Shown here piece by piece: positions 43,623 through 53,444 of a DNA stretch of 64,000 nucleotides (positions are counted from its first letter, which is position 1; every line of letters begins with the position of its first letter). Below the pieces are notes generated by a model that was given only the letters and a program-made list of their open reading frames with translations, was not told the DNA's origin and did no database searches. This DNA comes from Oscillospiraceae bacterium MB08-C2-2 (GTDB taxonomy: Bacteria > Bacillota > Clostridia > Oscillospirales > Ruminococcaceae): positions 2,750,944 through 2,814,943 of the forward strand of contig CP141729.1 of NCBI GenBank assembly GCA_035621215.1, in the 5' to 3' direction. Made by a program: the position numbers and the translations under genes.

Positions 43623-44498
43623 ATGGATTGGATTACGGGGATACAGCGAGCACTGGATTACACCGAAGCGCATTTGACCGAGAAAATGGACTATGAGGCG
43701 GTGGCAAAGCAGGCTTATTCGTCAGCTTTTCATTTCCAGCGGGCGTTCAGCATGCTCTGCGGGTTTTCCCTTGGCGACTATATCCGTATGCGCCGCTTGA
43801 CGCTGGCGGCTGAAGACTTGATCCGCACCGGCGACAAAATCATCGACATCGCGCTGGGGTACGGTTACGATACCCCCGAAAGCTTCTCCCGTGCATTCCA
43901 GCGGTTTCATGGCATTACCCCGACCGAGGCGCGCCGGGGAGGCACCATCAAATCCTTCTCCAGACTCTCCGTAAAATTGATTCTATCGGGAGGCAGTACT
44001 ATGGATTACAGGATTGAAAAGAAAGATGCGTTCAAAATCATCTGCAAGAAAAAGCAGGTCACCAAGCCCCAAGGAGACACCGCCACAGAGGACATTTCGG
44101 CATTCTGGAACGAATGCACCAAGGCCGGTATTATCGAGGACATTTGCAAATACGGCCGCTTTGACAAGCTGAACGGCGTGCTGGGCATCTGCTTCTCAAA
44201 GGAACTGGCTGATTCCGGCTTTCCCTACGGCATCGGCGCGGAATACAATGGCGCGCCTTTGGGCAATGAGGGGCTGGAAATTGTGGATATCCCTGCACAC
44301 ACCTACGCAATTTTTCAGTGCAGGGGCAAGATGCCCGAGGCATTCAAGACCACCTACCAGCGCATTGTCACCGAGTTCTTTCCCCAGAGCAATTACGAAT
44401 ACGGCAACGGCGTGGAGCTGGAAGTTTACCCCTCCGCAGAAGTGGGCGACCCCAATTATACTTGCGAAATTTGGGTTGCGGTGAACGAGAAGAAGTAA
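43623..44498 (+). CDS. AraC-family regulator with GyrI-like effector-binding domain
   Basis: 291 residues: an N-terminal AraC-type double helix-turn-helix (residues about 5-105; YEAVAKQAYSSAFHFQRAFSMLCG and IIDIALGYGYDTPESFSRAFQRFHGITP) and a C-terminal GyrI-like/AraC effector-binding domain (about 128-290) with PAHTYAIFQCRGKMPEAF. Such two-domain proteins sense small hydrophobic compounds. ATG at 43623 has GGAAGGAGG 7 bases upstream. Confidence 0.92.
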   Translation: MDWITGIQRALDYTEAHLTEKMDYEAVAKQAYSSAFHFQRAFSMLCGFSLGDYIRMRRLTLAAEDLIRTGDKIIDIALGYGYDTPESFSRAFQRFHGITPTEARRGGTIKSFSRLSVKLILSGGSTMDYRIEKKDAFKIICKKKQVTKPQGDTATEDISAFWNECTKAGIIEDICKYGRFDKLNGVLGICFSKELADSGFPYGIGAEYNGAPLGNEGLEIVDIPAHTYAIFQCRGKMPEAFKTTYQRIVTEFFPQSNYEYGNGVELEVYPSAEVGDPNYTCEIWVAVNEKK

Positions 44499-44956
44499 AG
44501 AAATCTTACACAGCAGCCGGGCAGAGTAAAGCTGCCCGGCTGCTGCATGTTCAATCATACATTGTAAAAACCAAACCTTCGTGGTAGAATAAGGAAAAGA
44601 ATCAGTGCAAATTCTACTTATGAGACTACCATTACCAAGGAGTAGGGGAAGACTCTTGGATAAGCGAAGCGGGTTTGAGCGCCCGTTTGTTGATAGCATT
44701 AATGCTTTCAATCATCTATACAACCATCTGCTAAACATTCTTTTTGATGGTCAAGCCTTGTACCTTGAATCGGGAGAATAGGAGAAGGCTTAGTCTTACC
44801 GACGCTTGGGAAAGTACACACACTAAAAATTTAAATAAGTTGCGTTGATAAGACCTACCCGGATGCCGCATTCGGGTAGGTCTTATGGTTCTCATCCGAC
44901 TTTCTTGAACGGGATGACCTTACACCTGCGGAAAATTGCTATTTAAGGAGGATAAT
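44499..44956. other. Intergenic region with two hairpins and a doubtful small frame
   Basis: 458 bp. A perfect 14-bp hairpin (44511-44524 with 44532-44545) follows the AraC gene and a perfect 13-bp hairpin (44849-44861 with 44873-44885) precedes the next gene; both lack a T run. Between them, ATG 44620 to TAG 44781 could encode 53 residues ending in NHLLNILFDGQALYLESGE; I see no clear ribosome binding site and no family, and it may be a gene remnant. Confidence 0.45.
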
Positions 44957-45403
44957 ATGGACTGGAAAGAAGTCAACACGCAGAAAGATATTGACGAATT
45001 GCTGGGTGCGTATGGGAATTTTCACGACTCCTGTATCACGAACCTGCGTTACGACAGCGGCAGCTATGTCACATCGGATAAGGCTATGCATTTCAGCGGC
45101 GCTGACGATCGAAATTTAATCGTTGCTTTCCAATGTCAATGGGACCCGATTACAATAGAGCTGTGCTTTTCAGGGCTTAGGCGGCTGCATCTCGTTGGCT
45201 GGCAGGATAACTATCTGAACAATATTTCATCTGCTTATTTGGCATTTCACGAGAAATTGTTACCTGGTAAACCAGAACGGCTTATTGTTTGGTCTGACAC
45301 GGATGGGTTTGAACCGAAGACAGTGTCAGAGAGTAACGCTCTCACGGAACCAGCCGATACCTACATGATTTCCAATCGGCTAAAATGGAGAATCATTGAT
45401 TAG
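44957..45403 (+). CDS. Hypothetical protein, 148 aa
   Basis: A soluble acidic protein I cannot assign. It has GAYGNFHDSCITNLRYDSGSYV near the N terminus (the FHD motif occurs in several small Firmicutes families of unknown role), a beta-rich middle and an aromatic stretch LHLVGWQDNYLNNI. AAGGAGG precedes ATG 44957. It stands alone between hairpins and decayed genes in the accessory region. Confidence 0.7.
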   Translation: MDWKEVNTQKDIDELLGAYGNFHDSCITNLRYDSGSYVTSDKAMHFSGADDRNLIVAFQCQWDPITIELCFSGLRRLHLVGWQDNYLNNISSAYLAFHEKLLPGKPERLIVWSDTDGFEPKTVSESNALTEPADTYMISNRLKWRIID

Positions 45404-45595
45404 GGGATAATATATCTTTGGGAGTTGCATCCCAATCAGGAACATACAGTGCGGTGCTTTGCCGCAAGCCCAAAAAACCCGAGCCACATCTATTAGCATA
45501 CAGAATTCATCCCTAATAAAATCACGAAATTCGAAAGAAAGCGATGAGCACACAAGGCAGAGTGGGCAAGCGCCAAAGAGCAAGGAGAAGGTATT

Positions 45596-45670
45596 ATGCA
45601 TATAAGATTGGCAACTCTGGATGATCTTCAAATGATACTAAAAGCGGGTTGGTATCCATTTTATGAGTAA
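45596..45670 (+). pseudogene. Fragment of a GNAT acetyltransferase (N-terminal 24 codons)
   Basis: Behind an AAGGAGAAGG ribosome binding site, ATG 45596 starts MHIRLATLDDLQMIL, the usual beginning of a GNAT domain, but the frame ends at TAA 45668-45670 and the rest of the domain is not present downstream. It is probably the relic of a gene cut away next to the cas operon. Confidence 0.5.
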
Positions 45671-45731
45671 AGATAAACGTTCTTTGTTAACAAATCCCTA
45701 TAAAAAATGTCGAATTATAGCAGAATAGGCG

Positions 45732-45759
45732 TTGATTAAGTGGAAATGTTTGGTATAAT
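45732..45759 (+). promoter_or_regulatory. Probable promoter of the cas operon
   Basis: TTGATT (45732-45737), 16-bp spacer, perfect TATAAT (45754-45759), 140 bp before cas3. Confidence 0.55.
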
Positions 45760-45898
45760 TTAAGCTAGTAGCCTCTTTGAGCTGTCGTTGTGTGTATTTA
45801 TTTCTTGATTGGCTTCATGACAAACAGGAGCTGATATAAAATTCCCGCGTATTGTTTTTCTGTATCCTTCTTGAAATTTACAGAAAAGGCGTGATTGT

Positions 45899-48307
45899 AT
45901 GATGCAAGATTTGGCTCACATCACTGAGATAAATGGACAAAGAGTGGAGCAGTCTGTTGCAAGCCATTCTTTGAATGTTGCCGCTTATGCCGCCCAGAAG
46001 CTGAAAGGCATGAATCTTCGACATACAGCGTATCTTGCCGGGCTTCTGCACGATATGGGAAAGTGCACAGACCAATACCAAGACTATCTGCGGCGAGCTG
46101 CTAATCATGAAGATGTGAAGCGGGGCAGTGTAAACCACACCTTTTGCGGATGCATCTATTTGCTGAAAAAATACCACAGCGGCCGGCCGCAGGGCATGGA
46201 CACCATGGCCTGTGAGCTTCTTGTATACGCCATGGGATCACACCATGGGCAGTTTGATTGTGTCTCGTTGGAAAACACCAGCGGCTTTGAAAAACGCCTG
46301 TATAAGGATGCCGCCGAAATAGAATACCCGCAGGCCGTGGAACGCTTTCTGGTGCAGTGCGTCTCAAGCGAAGAAATTGACCGGCTTTTTTTGCTGGCAC
46401 AAAATGAAATTACAAGCTTGTTCCAAAGCTTGAAAATACAGTTTGGAAAAGGTGCGACACAGATTCACTTTTTGATGGGTCTTGCCGCCCGTATGGTGCT
46501 TTCCGCTGTTATTGATGGAGACCGCAGGGATACGGCAGAATTCATGAGCGGCACCAAACACAGCTTTCGTGCCGGCTCGCCGAACCTGTGGGAGGAGCAA
46601 ATTCAGTTTCTGGAACAGAAGCTTTCGGCTTTTGATGCGACAGCACCTATTAACCGGGTACGTCGCTGCTTTTCCGAGCTTTGCCGGGATTTTGCCTGCC
46701 AGCATGGGGGCGGCATTTACCGACTCACGCTGCCCACCGGTGCGGGCAAAACCCTTTCAGCGCTGCGGTATGCACTGCATCATGCCAAAACATACGAGAA
46801 AAAGCGGGTCATTTTTGTGATTCCGCTTTTAAGCATTTTGGAGCAAAACAGCGGGGTTATCCGCAGCTTTTTACAGGATCAGAGTATTCTCACCGAGCAT
46901 CACTCAAATGTTGTCAAAACCTTTGAAACCCCTGAAGAGCTGGATCACTATGAGCTGCTCACCGAAACATGGGAGTCTCCCATTGTGATTACAACGTTGG
47001 TTCAACTTTTGAATACTCTTTTTTCAGGCAAAACCACCGCTGTGCGCCGCATGAGCGCCCTGACCGATGCTGTTATCGTGATCGATGAAATTCAGTCGCT
47101 GCCCAAAAGAGTGACCAACATGTTTAATATGGCACTGAATTTTTTAGCCGGAGCCTGTGGGGCTACCGTGGTTTTATCCTCTGCTACCCAGCCTTGCTTT
47201 GATGAAACAGCAAGGCCCCTTCGCTATTCCCAGCCGGTGGATATTGTGCCCTATGACCCGGCTATTTTTGATACTCTCAAGCGCACCCGCATTGTGGACT
47301 ATACCTCCCCCTATGGCATGTCGCTGGAAGAGCTGGCGGATTTTTCCCAAAGCCTGCTCCAAGAGGGTTCCTCCTTACTGATTGTGTGCAATACCAAGGA
47401 AAGTGCCCGAAAGCTGTATGATGAACTGGACAGTCGCAGCGCCAGCAAGCTCTTTCATCTTTCGGTCTCCATGTGCCCGGCCCATCGGGCGGATACACTG
47501 GCTCATATCCACACTGCTCTGGATGGCAGGGAAAAGGCGATTTGCGTCTCTACTCAGCTGGTGGAGGCCGGTGTGGATTTTTCGTTTGAAAGCGTGATCC
47601 GTGTTGAGGCAGGGCTCGATAACATTGCACAGGCCGCCGGGCGATGCAACCGCAGCTTTGATTTTGGCGGTATACGCTCTGTCTATATTGTTAAGCTCAG
47701 GCAGGATGCCGAAAAGCTGGGGATGCTCCCGGAGATAGCGGCGGCCCAGCAGTGCACAGAGCAGCTTTTGCATCAGTTTGCAGACAATCCCCAGTCACTG
47801 GATGCTGACCTGCTCAGTGAAAAGAGCATTGCACAATATTACAATTTGCTCTTTGGGCATTCGGCTATCAAAGGCCAATTTGGCTTTCCCCGAATACTCT
47901 CTCATGACCAGCGGGAGCAGCTGTTTGACCTGCTGGCTGATAATCCCAATCATATTAAGCGGCCTGAATTTAAAGGAAGGTACTTTTTCAATCAGGCCTT
48001 TAAAACAGCGGGGGAGCTTTTTGAGGTTTTTGATGAAAACACCACCGATATCATCGTGCCCTACAATGAGCAGGCAGATCAGGTTATAGCCGACCTGTTT
48101 TCACAAAAGGCCGCTCATGACTATGGTTTTTTAAAGGAATGCATTGAAAGAGCCAAGCCGTATACCATCCATATTTTTAAGCACCAGTATATGAAGCTGA
48201 TGGAATATGGAATGCTTTTATCGGATAAGCAAAATCGTTTTCTTGCTTTAAATAAGCAGTACTACCACGCCGAGACCGGCTTGATTATGGAAAAATTCAT
48301 TTATTGA
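45899..48307 (+). CDS. cas3: CRISPR-associated helicase/nuclease Cas3 (type I-C)
   Basis: Executes target DNA degradation after Cascade recruitment. 802 residues with an N-terminal HD nuclease domain (H23, HD at H51/D52 in LLHDMGK, further His near 80-115) and a superfamily 2 helicase (Walker A LPTGAGKT near 277-284, DEIQ near 397, SATQ near 426, and motif VI QAAGRCNR near 578). First gene of a complete I-C operon; the double ATG at 45899 has only a weak ribosome binding site. Confidence 0.97.
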   Translation: MMQDLAHITEINGQRVEQSVASHSLNVAAYAAQKLKGMNLRHTAYLAGLLHDMGKCTDQYQDYLRRAANHEDVKRGSVNHTFCGCIYLLKKYHSGRPQGMDTMACELLVYAMGSHHGQFDCVSLENTSGFEKRLYKDAAEIEYPQAVERFLVQCVSSEEIDRLFLLAQNEITSLFQSLKIQFGKGATQIHFLMGLAARMVLSAVIDGDRRDTAEFMSGTKHSFRAGSPNLWEEQIQFLEQKLSAFDATAPINRVRRCFSELCRDFACQHGGGIYRLTLPTGAGKTLSALRYALHHAKTYEKKRVIFVIPLLSILEQNSGVIRSFLQDQSILTEHHSNVVKTFETPEELDHYELLTETWESPIVITTLVQLLNTLFSGKTTAVRRMSALTDAVIVIDEIQSLPKRVTNMFNMALNFLAGACGATVVLSSATQPCFDETARPLRYSQPVDIVPYDPAIFDTLKRTRIVDYTSPYGMSLEELADFSQSLLQEGSSLLIVCNTKESARKLYDELDSRSASKLFHLSVSMCPAHRADTLAHIHTALDGREKAICVSTQLVEAGVDFSFESVIRVEAGLDNIAQAAGRCNRSFDFGGIRSVYIVKLRQDAEKLGMLPEIAAAQQCTEQLLHQFADNPQSLDADLLSEKSIAQYYNLLFGHSAIKGQFGFPRILSHDQREQLFDLLADNPNHIKRPEFKGRYFFNQAFKTAGELFEVFDENTTDIIVPYNEQADQVIADLFSQKAAHDYGFLKECIERAKPYTIHIFKHQYMKLMEYGMLLSDKQNRFLALNKQYYHAETGLIMEKFIY

Positions 48308-48321
48308 GAGGAGGTATTTGA

Positions 48322-49038
48322 TTGCAGCATCAAAACATTGTGGAGTTTGAAGTCAGCGGAGATTATGCCTTGTTTTCAGACCCCATTACAAGGGTGGGCG
48401 GTGAAAAGTTTACCTATCAAGTTCCCACCTATGAGGCGATCAAAGGTGTTCTGCATAGCATTTATTGGAAGCCTACACTGATCTGGGTAATTGATGCGGT
48501 TCGGGTTATGAACCAGATTCAAACCGAGACCAAAGGCATTCGCCCCATTAAATACAACGGGGGAAATGACCTTTCTTATTACACTTACTTAAAAGACTGC
48601 AAATATCAGGTAAAAGCACACTTTATCTGGAATGAAAACCGCCCGGAGCTCCTGCATGACCGCAATGAGAACAAGCACCACAACATTGCCAAGCGCATGA
48701 TTGAGCGGGGGGGCCGACGGGATGTTTTTCTGGGTACCCGGGAATGTCAGGCCTATGTGGAGCCCTGCACCTTTGGCGAGGGCGAAAGCTTTTATGAAAA
48801 CACCCCCCAGCTTAATTTTGGCGTGATGTATCACGGCATTACCTATGCAGACGAAGCCTATTCGGAAGAAACACAAGGCAACATGACTGTGCGGTTGTGG
48901 CGTGCGGTTATGGAGCAAGGTGTTCTTTCCTTCACTCCGCCGGAGCAGTGCATCCACCGCCCTGTGCGAGAAATGCAGATCAAGCCCTTTGGCGAAAAAC
49001 TGGGTAATTTTTCACCCATTGAGTCGGAGGTGGTTTAA
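48322..49038 (+). CDS. cas5c: Cas5c (Cas5d) crRNA-processing Cascade subunit
   Basis: 238 residues with the Cas5 N-terminal pattern (VEFEVSGDYALFSDPITRVGGEKFTYQVPTYEAIKGVLHSIYWKP). In type I-C this protein replaces Cas6 and cleaves the repeat hairpin of the pre-crRNA, then stays on the crRNA 5' end. No cas6 is present in the operon, consistent with this. TTG at 48322 with GAGAGGAGG upstream is the start. It directly abuts cas8c. Confidence 0.95.
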   Translation: MQHQNIVEFEVSGDYALFSDPITRVGGEKFTYQVPTYEAIKGVLHSIYWKPTLIWVIDAVRVMNQIQTETKGIRPIKYNGGNDLSYYTYLKDCKYQVKAHFIWNENRPELLHDRNENKHHNIAKRMIERGGRRDVFLGTRECQAYVEPCTFGEGESFYENTPQLNFGVMYHGITYADEAYSEETQGNMTVRLWRAVMEQGVLSFTPPEQCIHRPVREMQIKPFGEKLGNFSPIESEVV

Positions 49039-50901
49039 TTGGCTTGGATGAGAACGCTTTACCAAACCTATCAGGAGAATATCCATATGGCGGGGAAGCC
49101 GGTGGAGGGCGTGCCTCTGTCGCTGGTGGCCCATATGACCGCCAATGCCCAGATCGAAATCTCCATTGATTCCCAAGGCATTTTTTGTGGTGCTCATGAC
49201 CTGACAAAGGAACAAGGTAAAACCATCATACCGGTAACAGAAGCCTCTGCTTCACGTTCCAGCGGGGATGCGCCCCACCCCTTGTGCGATACCCTATCCT
49301 ACATTGCGGGGGATTTTGCCCAGTATCTTTCCGATTCCAAAGCGGCTGGCAAGGTGGAAAGAAAGTTTGAAAAGTATCTTGCCGCTTTAGAGGGCTGGGT
49401 GCAGTCCCCCTATACCCACCCAAAGATACAAGCCATTCACCGCTATATTGCTCAGAAGCAAATGGTACAGGATCTCATTGGCAGCGGTGTCTTAGAGGCT
49501 GCGGACGGCAAGCTGCTGGAGAAAAAGGTTTCGAGCACTGTTTATGAAAAAGCCTTGGTTCGGTTCCGGGTGATTGATAGCAGCCCCCAAGCCGTTTGGG
49601 AGGATGAAACACTGTTTGATTGTTATATCAAGTATTATGCCACCTCACAAGAGGGCAGAAGAGATATCTGCTACTTGAGCGGGGAAGAAGCGGTCATATC
49701 CGGCATTCACCCCAAGGGCATTGTGGCCGCCAGCTATGGGGCCAAGCTGATTTCGGCCAACGACAGCACGAACTTCACCTACCGGGGGCGTTTTGAAACG
49801 GCCGAGCAGGCTAGTGCCATCGGCTATGAGGCCACCCAGAAGGTACACAGCGCTCTCACATGGCTGGCCGCCCGTCAGGGCGTGGTTGCAGGCACTAAGG
49901 AAAAGCGTACCTACATTTGTTGGAATCCCAACGGCAAAAAGGTGCCCGATTTGGAAGACCCTTTTGGCCTTGAGGATGACAGCGAGCCTCGTTCCTATAC
50001 CGAAGAAGAATATAAACAAAGGCTGATTGATGCCTTAAGCGGCTATCAAAACACACTGGAACACAACGATGAAATTGTAATTATGGGGCTGGATGCAGCT
50101 ACAACCGGCCGGCTTTCCATCGTTTATTACAATGAGCTGAGAGGCTCGGATTTTTACAACCGCCTTATGGATTGGGGCCTGACCTGCCGTTGGTATTTTA
50201 CGGCTTTTACAGCGGATAAAAAGCCCACTACCACCACACTCACGCCGCTGACCAAGCAGATTGTGCGCTGTGCTTTCGGCACCGAGCGGGGCCGCTTTCT
50301 TGAGACAGACGATAAGGTGATGAAAGAGCAGTATCAGCGCCTGATCTACTGCATGCTGGATCAAAAGCCGCTGCCCCGGGATATTATGCATGCGGCGGTT
50401 CTGCGGGCCTCCAACCCACTGCCCTATTCTTGGGGCAACCGTGAGCGGATTCTTTCCACAGCCTGTGCGCTGATTTCCAAATATCACCACGACAGAGCAA
50501 AAGGAGTGAGTATTAGCATGAATCTGGACTATGGCAACAACGACAGAAGTTATCTTTTCGGCAGGCTGTTGGCTGTGCTGGAAAAAGCGGAGCGCTCCAC
50601 CTTTTCCAGAGAGGAAACACGAGAGCCCAACGCCATGCGCCTGCAAAACGTTTTTGTCAACCACCCTATGAGCACATGGAAAATATTGCAGGAAAAGCTG
50701 AACCCCTATTTTGAGCGGATGTCTCCCGGCTCAAGGTATTATTACAAGGAACTAGTATCTGATATCATAGATTTGATTACTCAGCACCACAGCCCGGAAG
50801 AACTGAACCGCCCCTTAGAAGAATTGTATTTAATCGGCTACTATTTGCAGCGCAAAGAACTCAACCAACCCAAAAACAACAAGGAGGAACAGGAGATATG
50901 A
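49039..50901 (+). CDS. cas8c: Cas8c (Csd1) large Cascade subunit
   Basis: The 620-residue large subunit of type I-C Cascade, expected to recognise the PAM and help recruit Cas3; in I-C a Cas11-like small subunit is often made from an internal start in its 3' part. Sequence features: KFEKYLAALEGWVQSPYTHPKI, WNPNGKKVPDLEDPFG and MGLDAATTGRLSIVYYNEL in the middle third, and a helical C terminus. TTG at 49039 has GGAGGTGG upstream. A candidate internal start for a small subunit is ATG 50518, preceded by AAAGGAGTGAG. Confidence 0.95.
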   Translation: MAWMRTLYQTYQENIHMAGKPVEGVPLSLVAHMTANAQIEISIDSQGIFCGAHDLTKEQGKTIIPVTEASASRSSGDAPHPLCDTLSYIAGDFAQYLSDSKAAGKVERKFEKYLAALEGWVQSPYTHPKIQAIHRYIAQKQMVQDLIGSGVLEAADGKLLEKKVSSTVYEKALVRFRVIDSSPQAVWEDETLFDCYIKYYATSQEGRRDICYLSGEEAVISGIHPKGIVAASYGAKLISANDSTNFTYRGRFETAEQASAIGYEATQKVHSALTWLAARQGVVAGTKEKRTYICWNPNGKKVPDLEDPFGLEDDSEPRSYTEEEYKQRLIDALSGYQNTLEHNDEIVIMGLDAATTGRLSIVYYNELRGSDFYNRLMDWGLTCRWYFTAFTADKKPTTTTLTPLTKQIVRCAFGTERGRFLETDDKVMKEQYQRLIYCMLDQKPLPRDIMHAAVLRASNPLPYSWGNRERILSTACALISKYHHDRAKGVSISMNLDYGNNDRSYLFGRLLAVLEKAERSTFSREETREPNAMRLQNVFVNHPMSTWKILQEKLNPYFERMSPGSRYYYKELVSDIIDLITQHHSPEELNRPLEELYLIGYYLQRKELNQPKNNKEEQEI

Positions 50902-51752
50902 AGGCCCTTGAAAACAAGATTGATTTTGTGGTTCTGGTGTCCGTTGCCCACGCCAACCCCAACGGTGACCCCCTCAACGGCAACCGCCCCCGCACCACCT
51001 ACACCGGCAACGGCGAAATCTCCGATGTGTGCATCAAGAGAAAGCTGCGCAACCGGTTGCAGGATTTAGGCGAAGGCATTTTTGTTCAATCCGATGAGCG
51101 TTCTGACGATGGATTCACCAGCCTGAGCCAGCGTGCCTCCCAGACCATTACCGCCTTCACATCAAAGGAGGATTACGCTGCCCAAGCCTGCAAGAAATGG
51201 TTTGATGTCCGGGCCTTTGGGCAGGTTTTCGCCTATAAAAAGGGCAAGGATAAGGATGGAGTTTCGGTGGGTGTCCGGGGGCCTGTCTCCCTTCATCAGG
51301 CTCTGAGTGTTTCTCCCGTGGATATTAACAGCATGCAGATCACCAAGAGCGTGAACAGTGAGCCCACCGAGGATGGAAAGAAAAGCTCCGATACCATGGG
51401 TGCCAAGCATATGGTGGAGTTTGGGCTCTATAAAATCAAGGGTGCCATTAATGTGCAGCTGGCCGAGAAAACCGGCTTCACCGAGGAAGATGCGGATCAA
51501 ATCAAGGAATGCCTGCGCACCCTTTTTATCAACGACAGCTCTTCCGCAAGGCCGGATGGCAGCATGGAGGTTATCCGCCTTTATTGGTGGAAGCACAACA
51601 ATAAAATAGGGCAGTATTCCTCCGCCAAGGTACATAATTCCATCCAAATCGCCCCCAAGGATGGGGTGGCTTATCCCAAGTCCCCGGAGGATTACAACAT
51701 CCAGCTGCTTCCTTTGGAAGGATTGGAGCCTGAGATCATTGATGGCATATGA
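50898..51752 (+). CDS. cas7c: Cas7c (Csd2) Cascade backbone subunit
   Basis: 284 residues with the Cas7/Csd2 opening VVLVSVAHANPNGDPLNGNRPRT and a conserved GPVSLHQALSVSPVDINSMQITKS segment. It forms the helical backbone along the crRNA spacer. It overlaps cas8c by 4 bases; AAGGAGG... is placed within the end of cas8c. Confidence 0.96.
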   Translation: MKALENKIDFVVLVSVAHANPNGDPLNGNRPRTTYTGNGEISDVCIKRKLRNRLQDLGEGIFVQSDERSDDGFTSLSQRASQTITAFTSKEDYAAQACKKWFDVRAFGQVFAYKKGKDKDGVSVGVRGPVSLHQALSVSPVDINSMQITKSVNSEPTEDGKKSSDTMGAKHMVEFGLYKIKGAINVQLAEKTGFTEEDADQIKECLRTLFINDSSSARPDGSMEVIRLYWWKHNNKIGQYSSAKVHNSIQIAPKDGVAYPKSPEDYNIQLLPLEGLEPEIIDGI

Positions 51753-52413
51753 GGAAGAAGATTTTCTGATGCTCTCGGGCATACAGCATTTTGCCTTTTG
51801 CCGCCGCCAGTGGGCGCTGATTCATATTGAGCAGCTTTGGGAGGAAAACCTGCGTACCGTAGAGGGAAACCTTCTTCACGAAAACTGCCACGATGGCTAT
51901 TCCTATGAAAGCCGCAAAGATGTGATCATTTCCCGGGGTATGCCGATTTTCTCCCGCACTTTAGGTGCAAGCGGTGCCTGTGATATTGTGGAGCTGAGAA
52001 AATCCCGTGAGGGAATCTCTCTCCACGGCCGTGAGGGCCTGTATATCCCGTATCCGGTGGAATATAAGCACGGGGAGCCTAAAGACAACGACGTTGATAG
52101 TCTCCAGCTGGTGGCACAGGCAATCTGTCTGGAGGAAATGCTCAGCTGTGAAATCAGCGATGGTGCCATTTTTTACGGTAAAACGAAGAGGCGGCAAAAG
52201 GTTGTGCTGACCAAGGAGCTTAAAGAGCAGGTGAGGTCTTTCTTTGCAGAAATGCACAGCTATGTTCAGCGTGGATATGTCCCCAAAGTGAAGCCCACCA
52301 AAAGCTGCCATGCCTGTTCCCTCAAAAATCTTTGCCTGCCCAAGCTGTGCAAAATCAAATCGGTTCGTGACTATCTGGAGCAGAATCTTGGCACTCAGGA
52401 GGCGCAGCCATGA
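51742..52413 (+). CDS. cas4: Cas4 nuclease (spacer acquisition)
   Basis: A 223-residue RecB-like nuclease that trims and orients prespacers in a PAM-dependent manner. RecB motifs (GACDIVEL; YPVEYKHGEP; QLVAQAICLEEM) and the iron-sulfur cysteines (C near 30 in FCRRQW and the C-terminal CHACSLKNLCLPKLC) are present. ATG at 51742 overlaps the end of cas7c by 11 bases; the longer frame from 51661 lies in cas7c. Confidence 0.95.
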   Translation: MAYEEEDFLMLSGIQHFAFCRRQWALIHIEQLWEENLRTVEGNLLHENCHDGYSYESRKDVIISRGMPIFSRTLGASGACDIVELRKSREGISLHGREGLYIPYPVEYKHGEPKDNDVDSLQLVAQAICLEEMLSCEISDGAIFYGKTKRRQKVVLTKELKEQVRSFFAEMHSYVQRGYVPKVKPTKSCHACSLKNLCLPKLCKIKSVRDYLEQNLGTQEAQP

Positions 52414-53441
52414 AAAAGCTTTTAAATACCCTGTATGTCACCACAGAAAATGCTTATCTTGCGCTGGATGGAGAAAATGTGGTGATTCAATGCGAGGGCG
52501 AGACATTGGGGCGCCTGCCTATCCATATGATTGACGGTATCATGGCCTTTGGGTACATTGGCGCCAGCCCGGCCCTGATGGGCAAATGCGCCGAGATGAA
52601 CAAGTCGCTGGTCTTTTTAAAGCCCAGTGGGCGTTTTCTGGCCAAGGTAACCGGAAAATCCTATGGAAATATCCTTTTGAGGCGCAGCCAGTACCGCATC
52701 TGTGACCACGAGGAGCAGTCTTTGGCCATTGCCCGGAACATCATTTCAGCAAAGCTTGCAAACTCCAATGCGGTTCTCAGCCGTGCAATGCGGGATCATG
52801 CCTTGCGCATTGATACCGAAAAATTTGCCCGGATTGGGGAAGCGCTTCAAAAAGGAAAGGTTAACGCTTATCATGCCCAGAGTGCTGAAAGTCTACGGGG
52901 ATTAGAGGGAGAGTGCGCCAACCTCTATTTCTCGGTGTTTGATGATATGATTTTGCAGCAGAAGGAGGATTTCAGTTACAGGGGCCGTTCTCGCCGCCCT
53001 CCTATGGATTATGTAAATGCCATGCTTTCCTTTTCTTACAGCCTGCTGACCTCGATGTGTGTCAGTGCGCTTGAATCGGTGGGGCTGGATGCTTATGCAG
53101 GTGTTTTCCATACCGAGAGGCCGGGGCGGTGCTCTCTGGCGCTGGACATATTGGAAGAATTCCGTGCTCCTTTTGCAGACCGCTTTGTGTTAACAGCTAT
53201 CAACAAAAAAAGCATCTGTGGGAAAGATTTTGTAGAAAAGGAGAACGGCGGCATCTTGCTGACCGAGGATGGCCGTAAAAAGTTTCTCACCCTTTGGCAG
53301 CAAAAAAAGAAGGAAGAGCTTATGCATCCTTTTTTGCAGGAAAAGGTAGAATGGGGCCTTTTGCCCTATGTACAGGCTATGCTGCTGGCCAAATATATAC
53401 GGGGCGATCTCGATGAATATCCTCCGTTTATATGGAGGTGA
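52410..53441 (+). CDS. cas1: Cas1 integrase (type I-C)
   Basis: 343 residues; catalyses spacer integration with Cas2. The metal-binding residues are present: E168 in LEGECANLYF, H234 in FHTERPGRCSLALD and D246 in the same stretch. It overlaps cas4 by 4 bases and is followed 3 bases later by cas2. Confidence 0.97.
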   Translation: MKKLLNTLYVTTENAYLALDGENVVIQCEGETLGRLPIHMIDGIMAFGYIGASPALMGKCAEMNKSLVFLKPSGRFLAKVTGKSYGNILLRRSQYRICDHEEQSLAIARNIISAKLANSNAVLSRAMRDHALRIDTEKFARIGEALQKGKVNAYHAQSAESLRGLEGECANLYFSVFDDMILQQKEDFSYRGRSRRPPMDYVNAMLSFSYSLLTSMCVSALESVGLDAYAGVFHTERPGRCSLALDILEEFRAPFADRFVLTAINKKSICGKDFVEKENGGILLTEDGRKKFLTLWQQKKKEELMHPFLQEKVEWGLLPYVQAMLLAKYIRGDLDEYPPFIWR

Positions 53442-53444
53442 CCT

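Larger units (their letters stand above)
45404..45898. other. Intergenic region upstream of the cas operon
   Basis: 495 bp of AT-rich sequence. It contains a GNAT gene fragment (45596-45670) and a probable promoter (45732-45759), listed separately. I see no intact gene. Confidence 0.5.

Noticed and set aside
41607-45898. A prophage or integrative element in the region after tRNA-Pro
   Set aside because: No integrase, transposase, phage structural or conjugation gene is visible, and no direct repeat of the tRNA end was seen.
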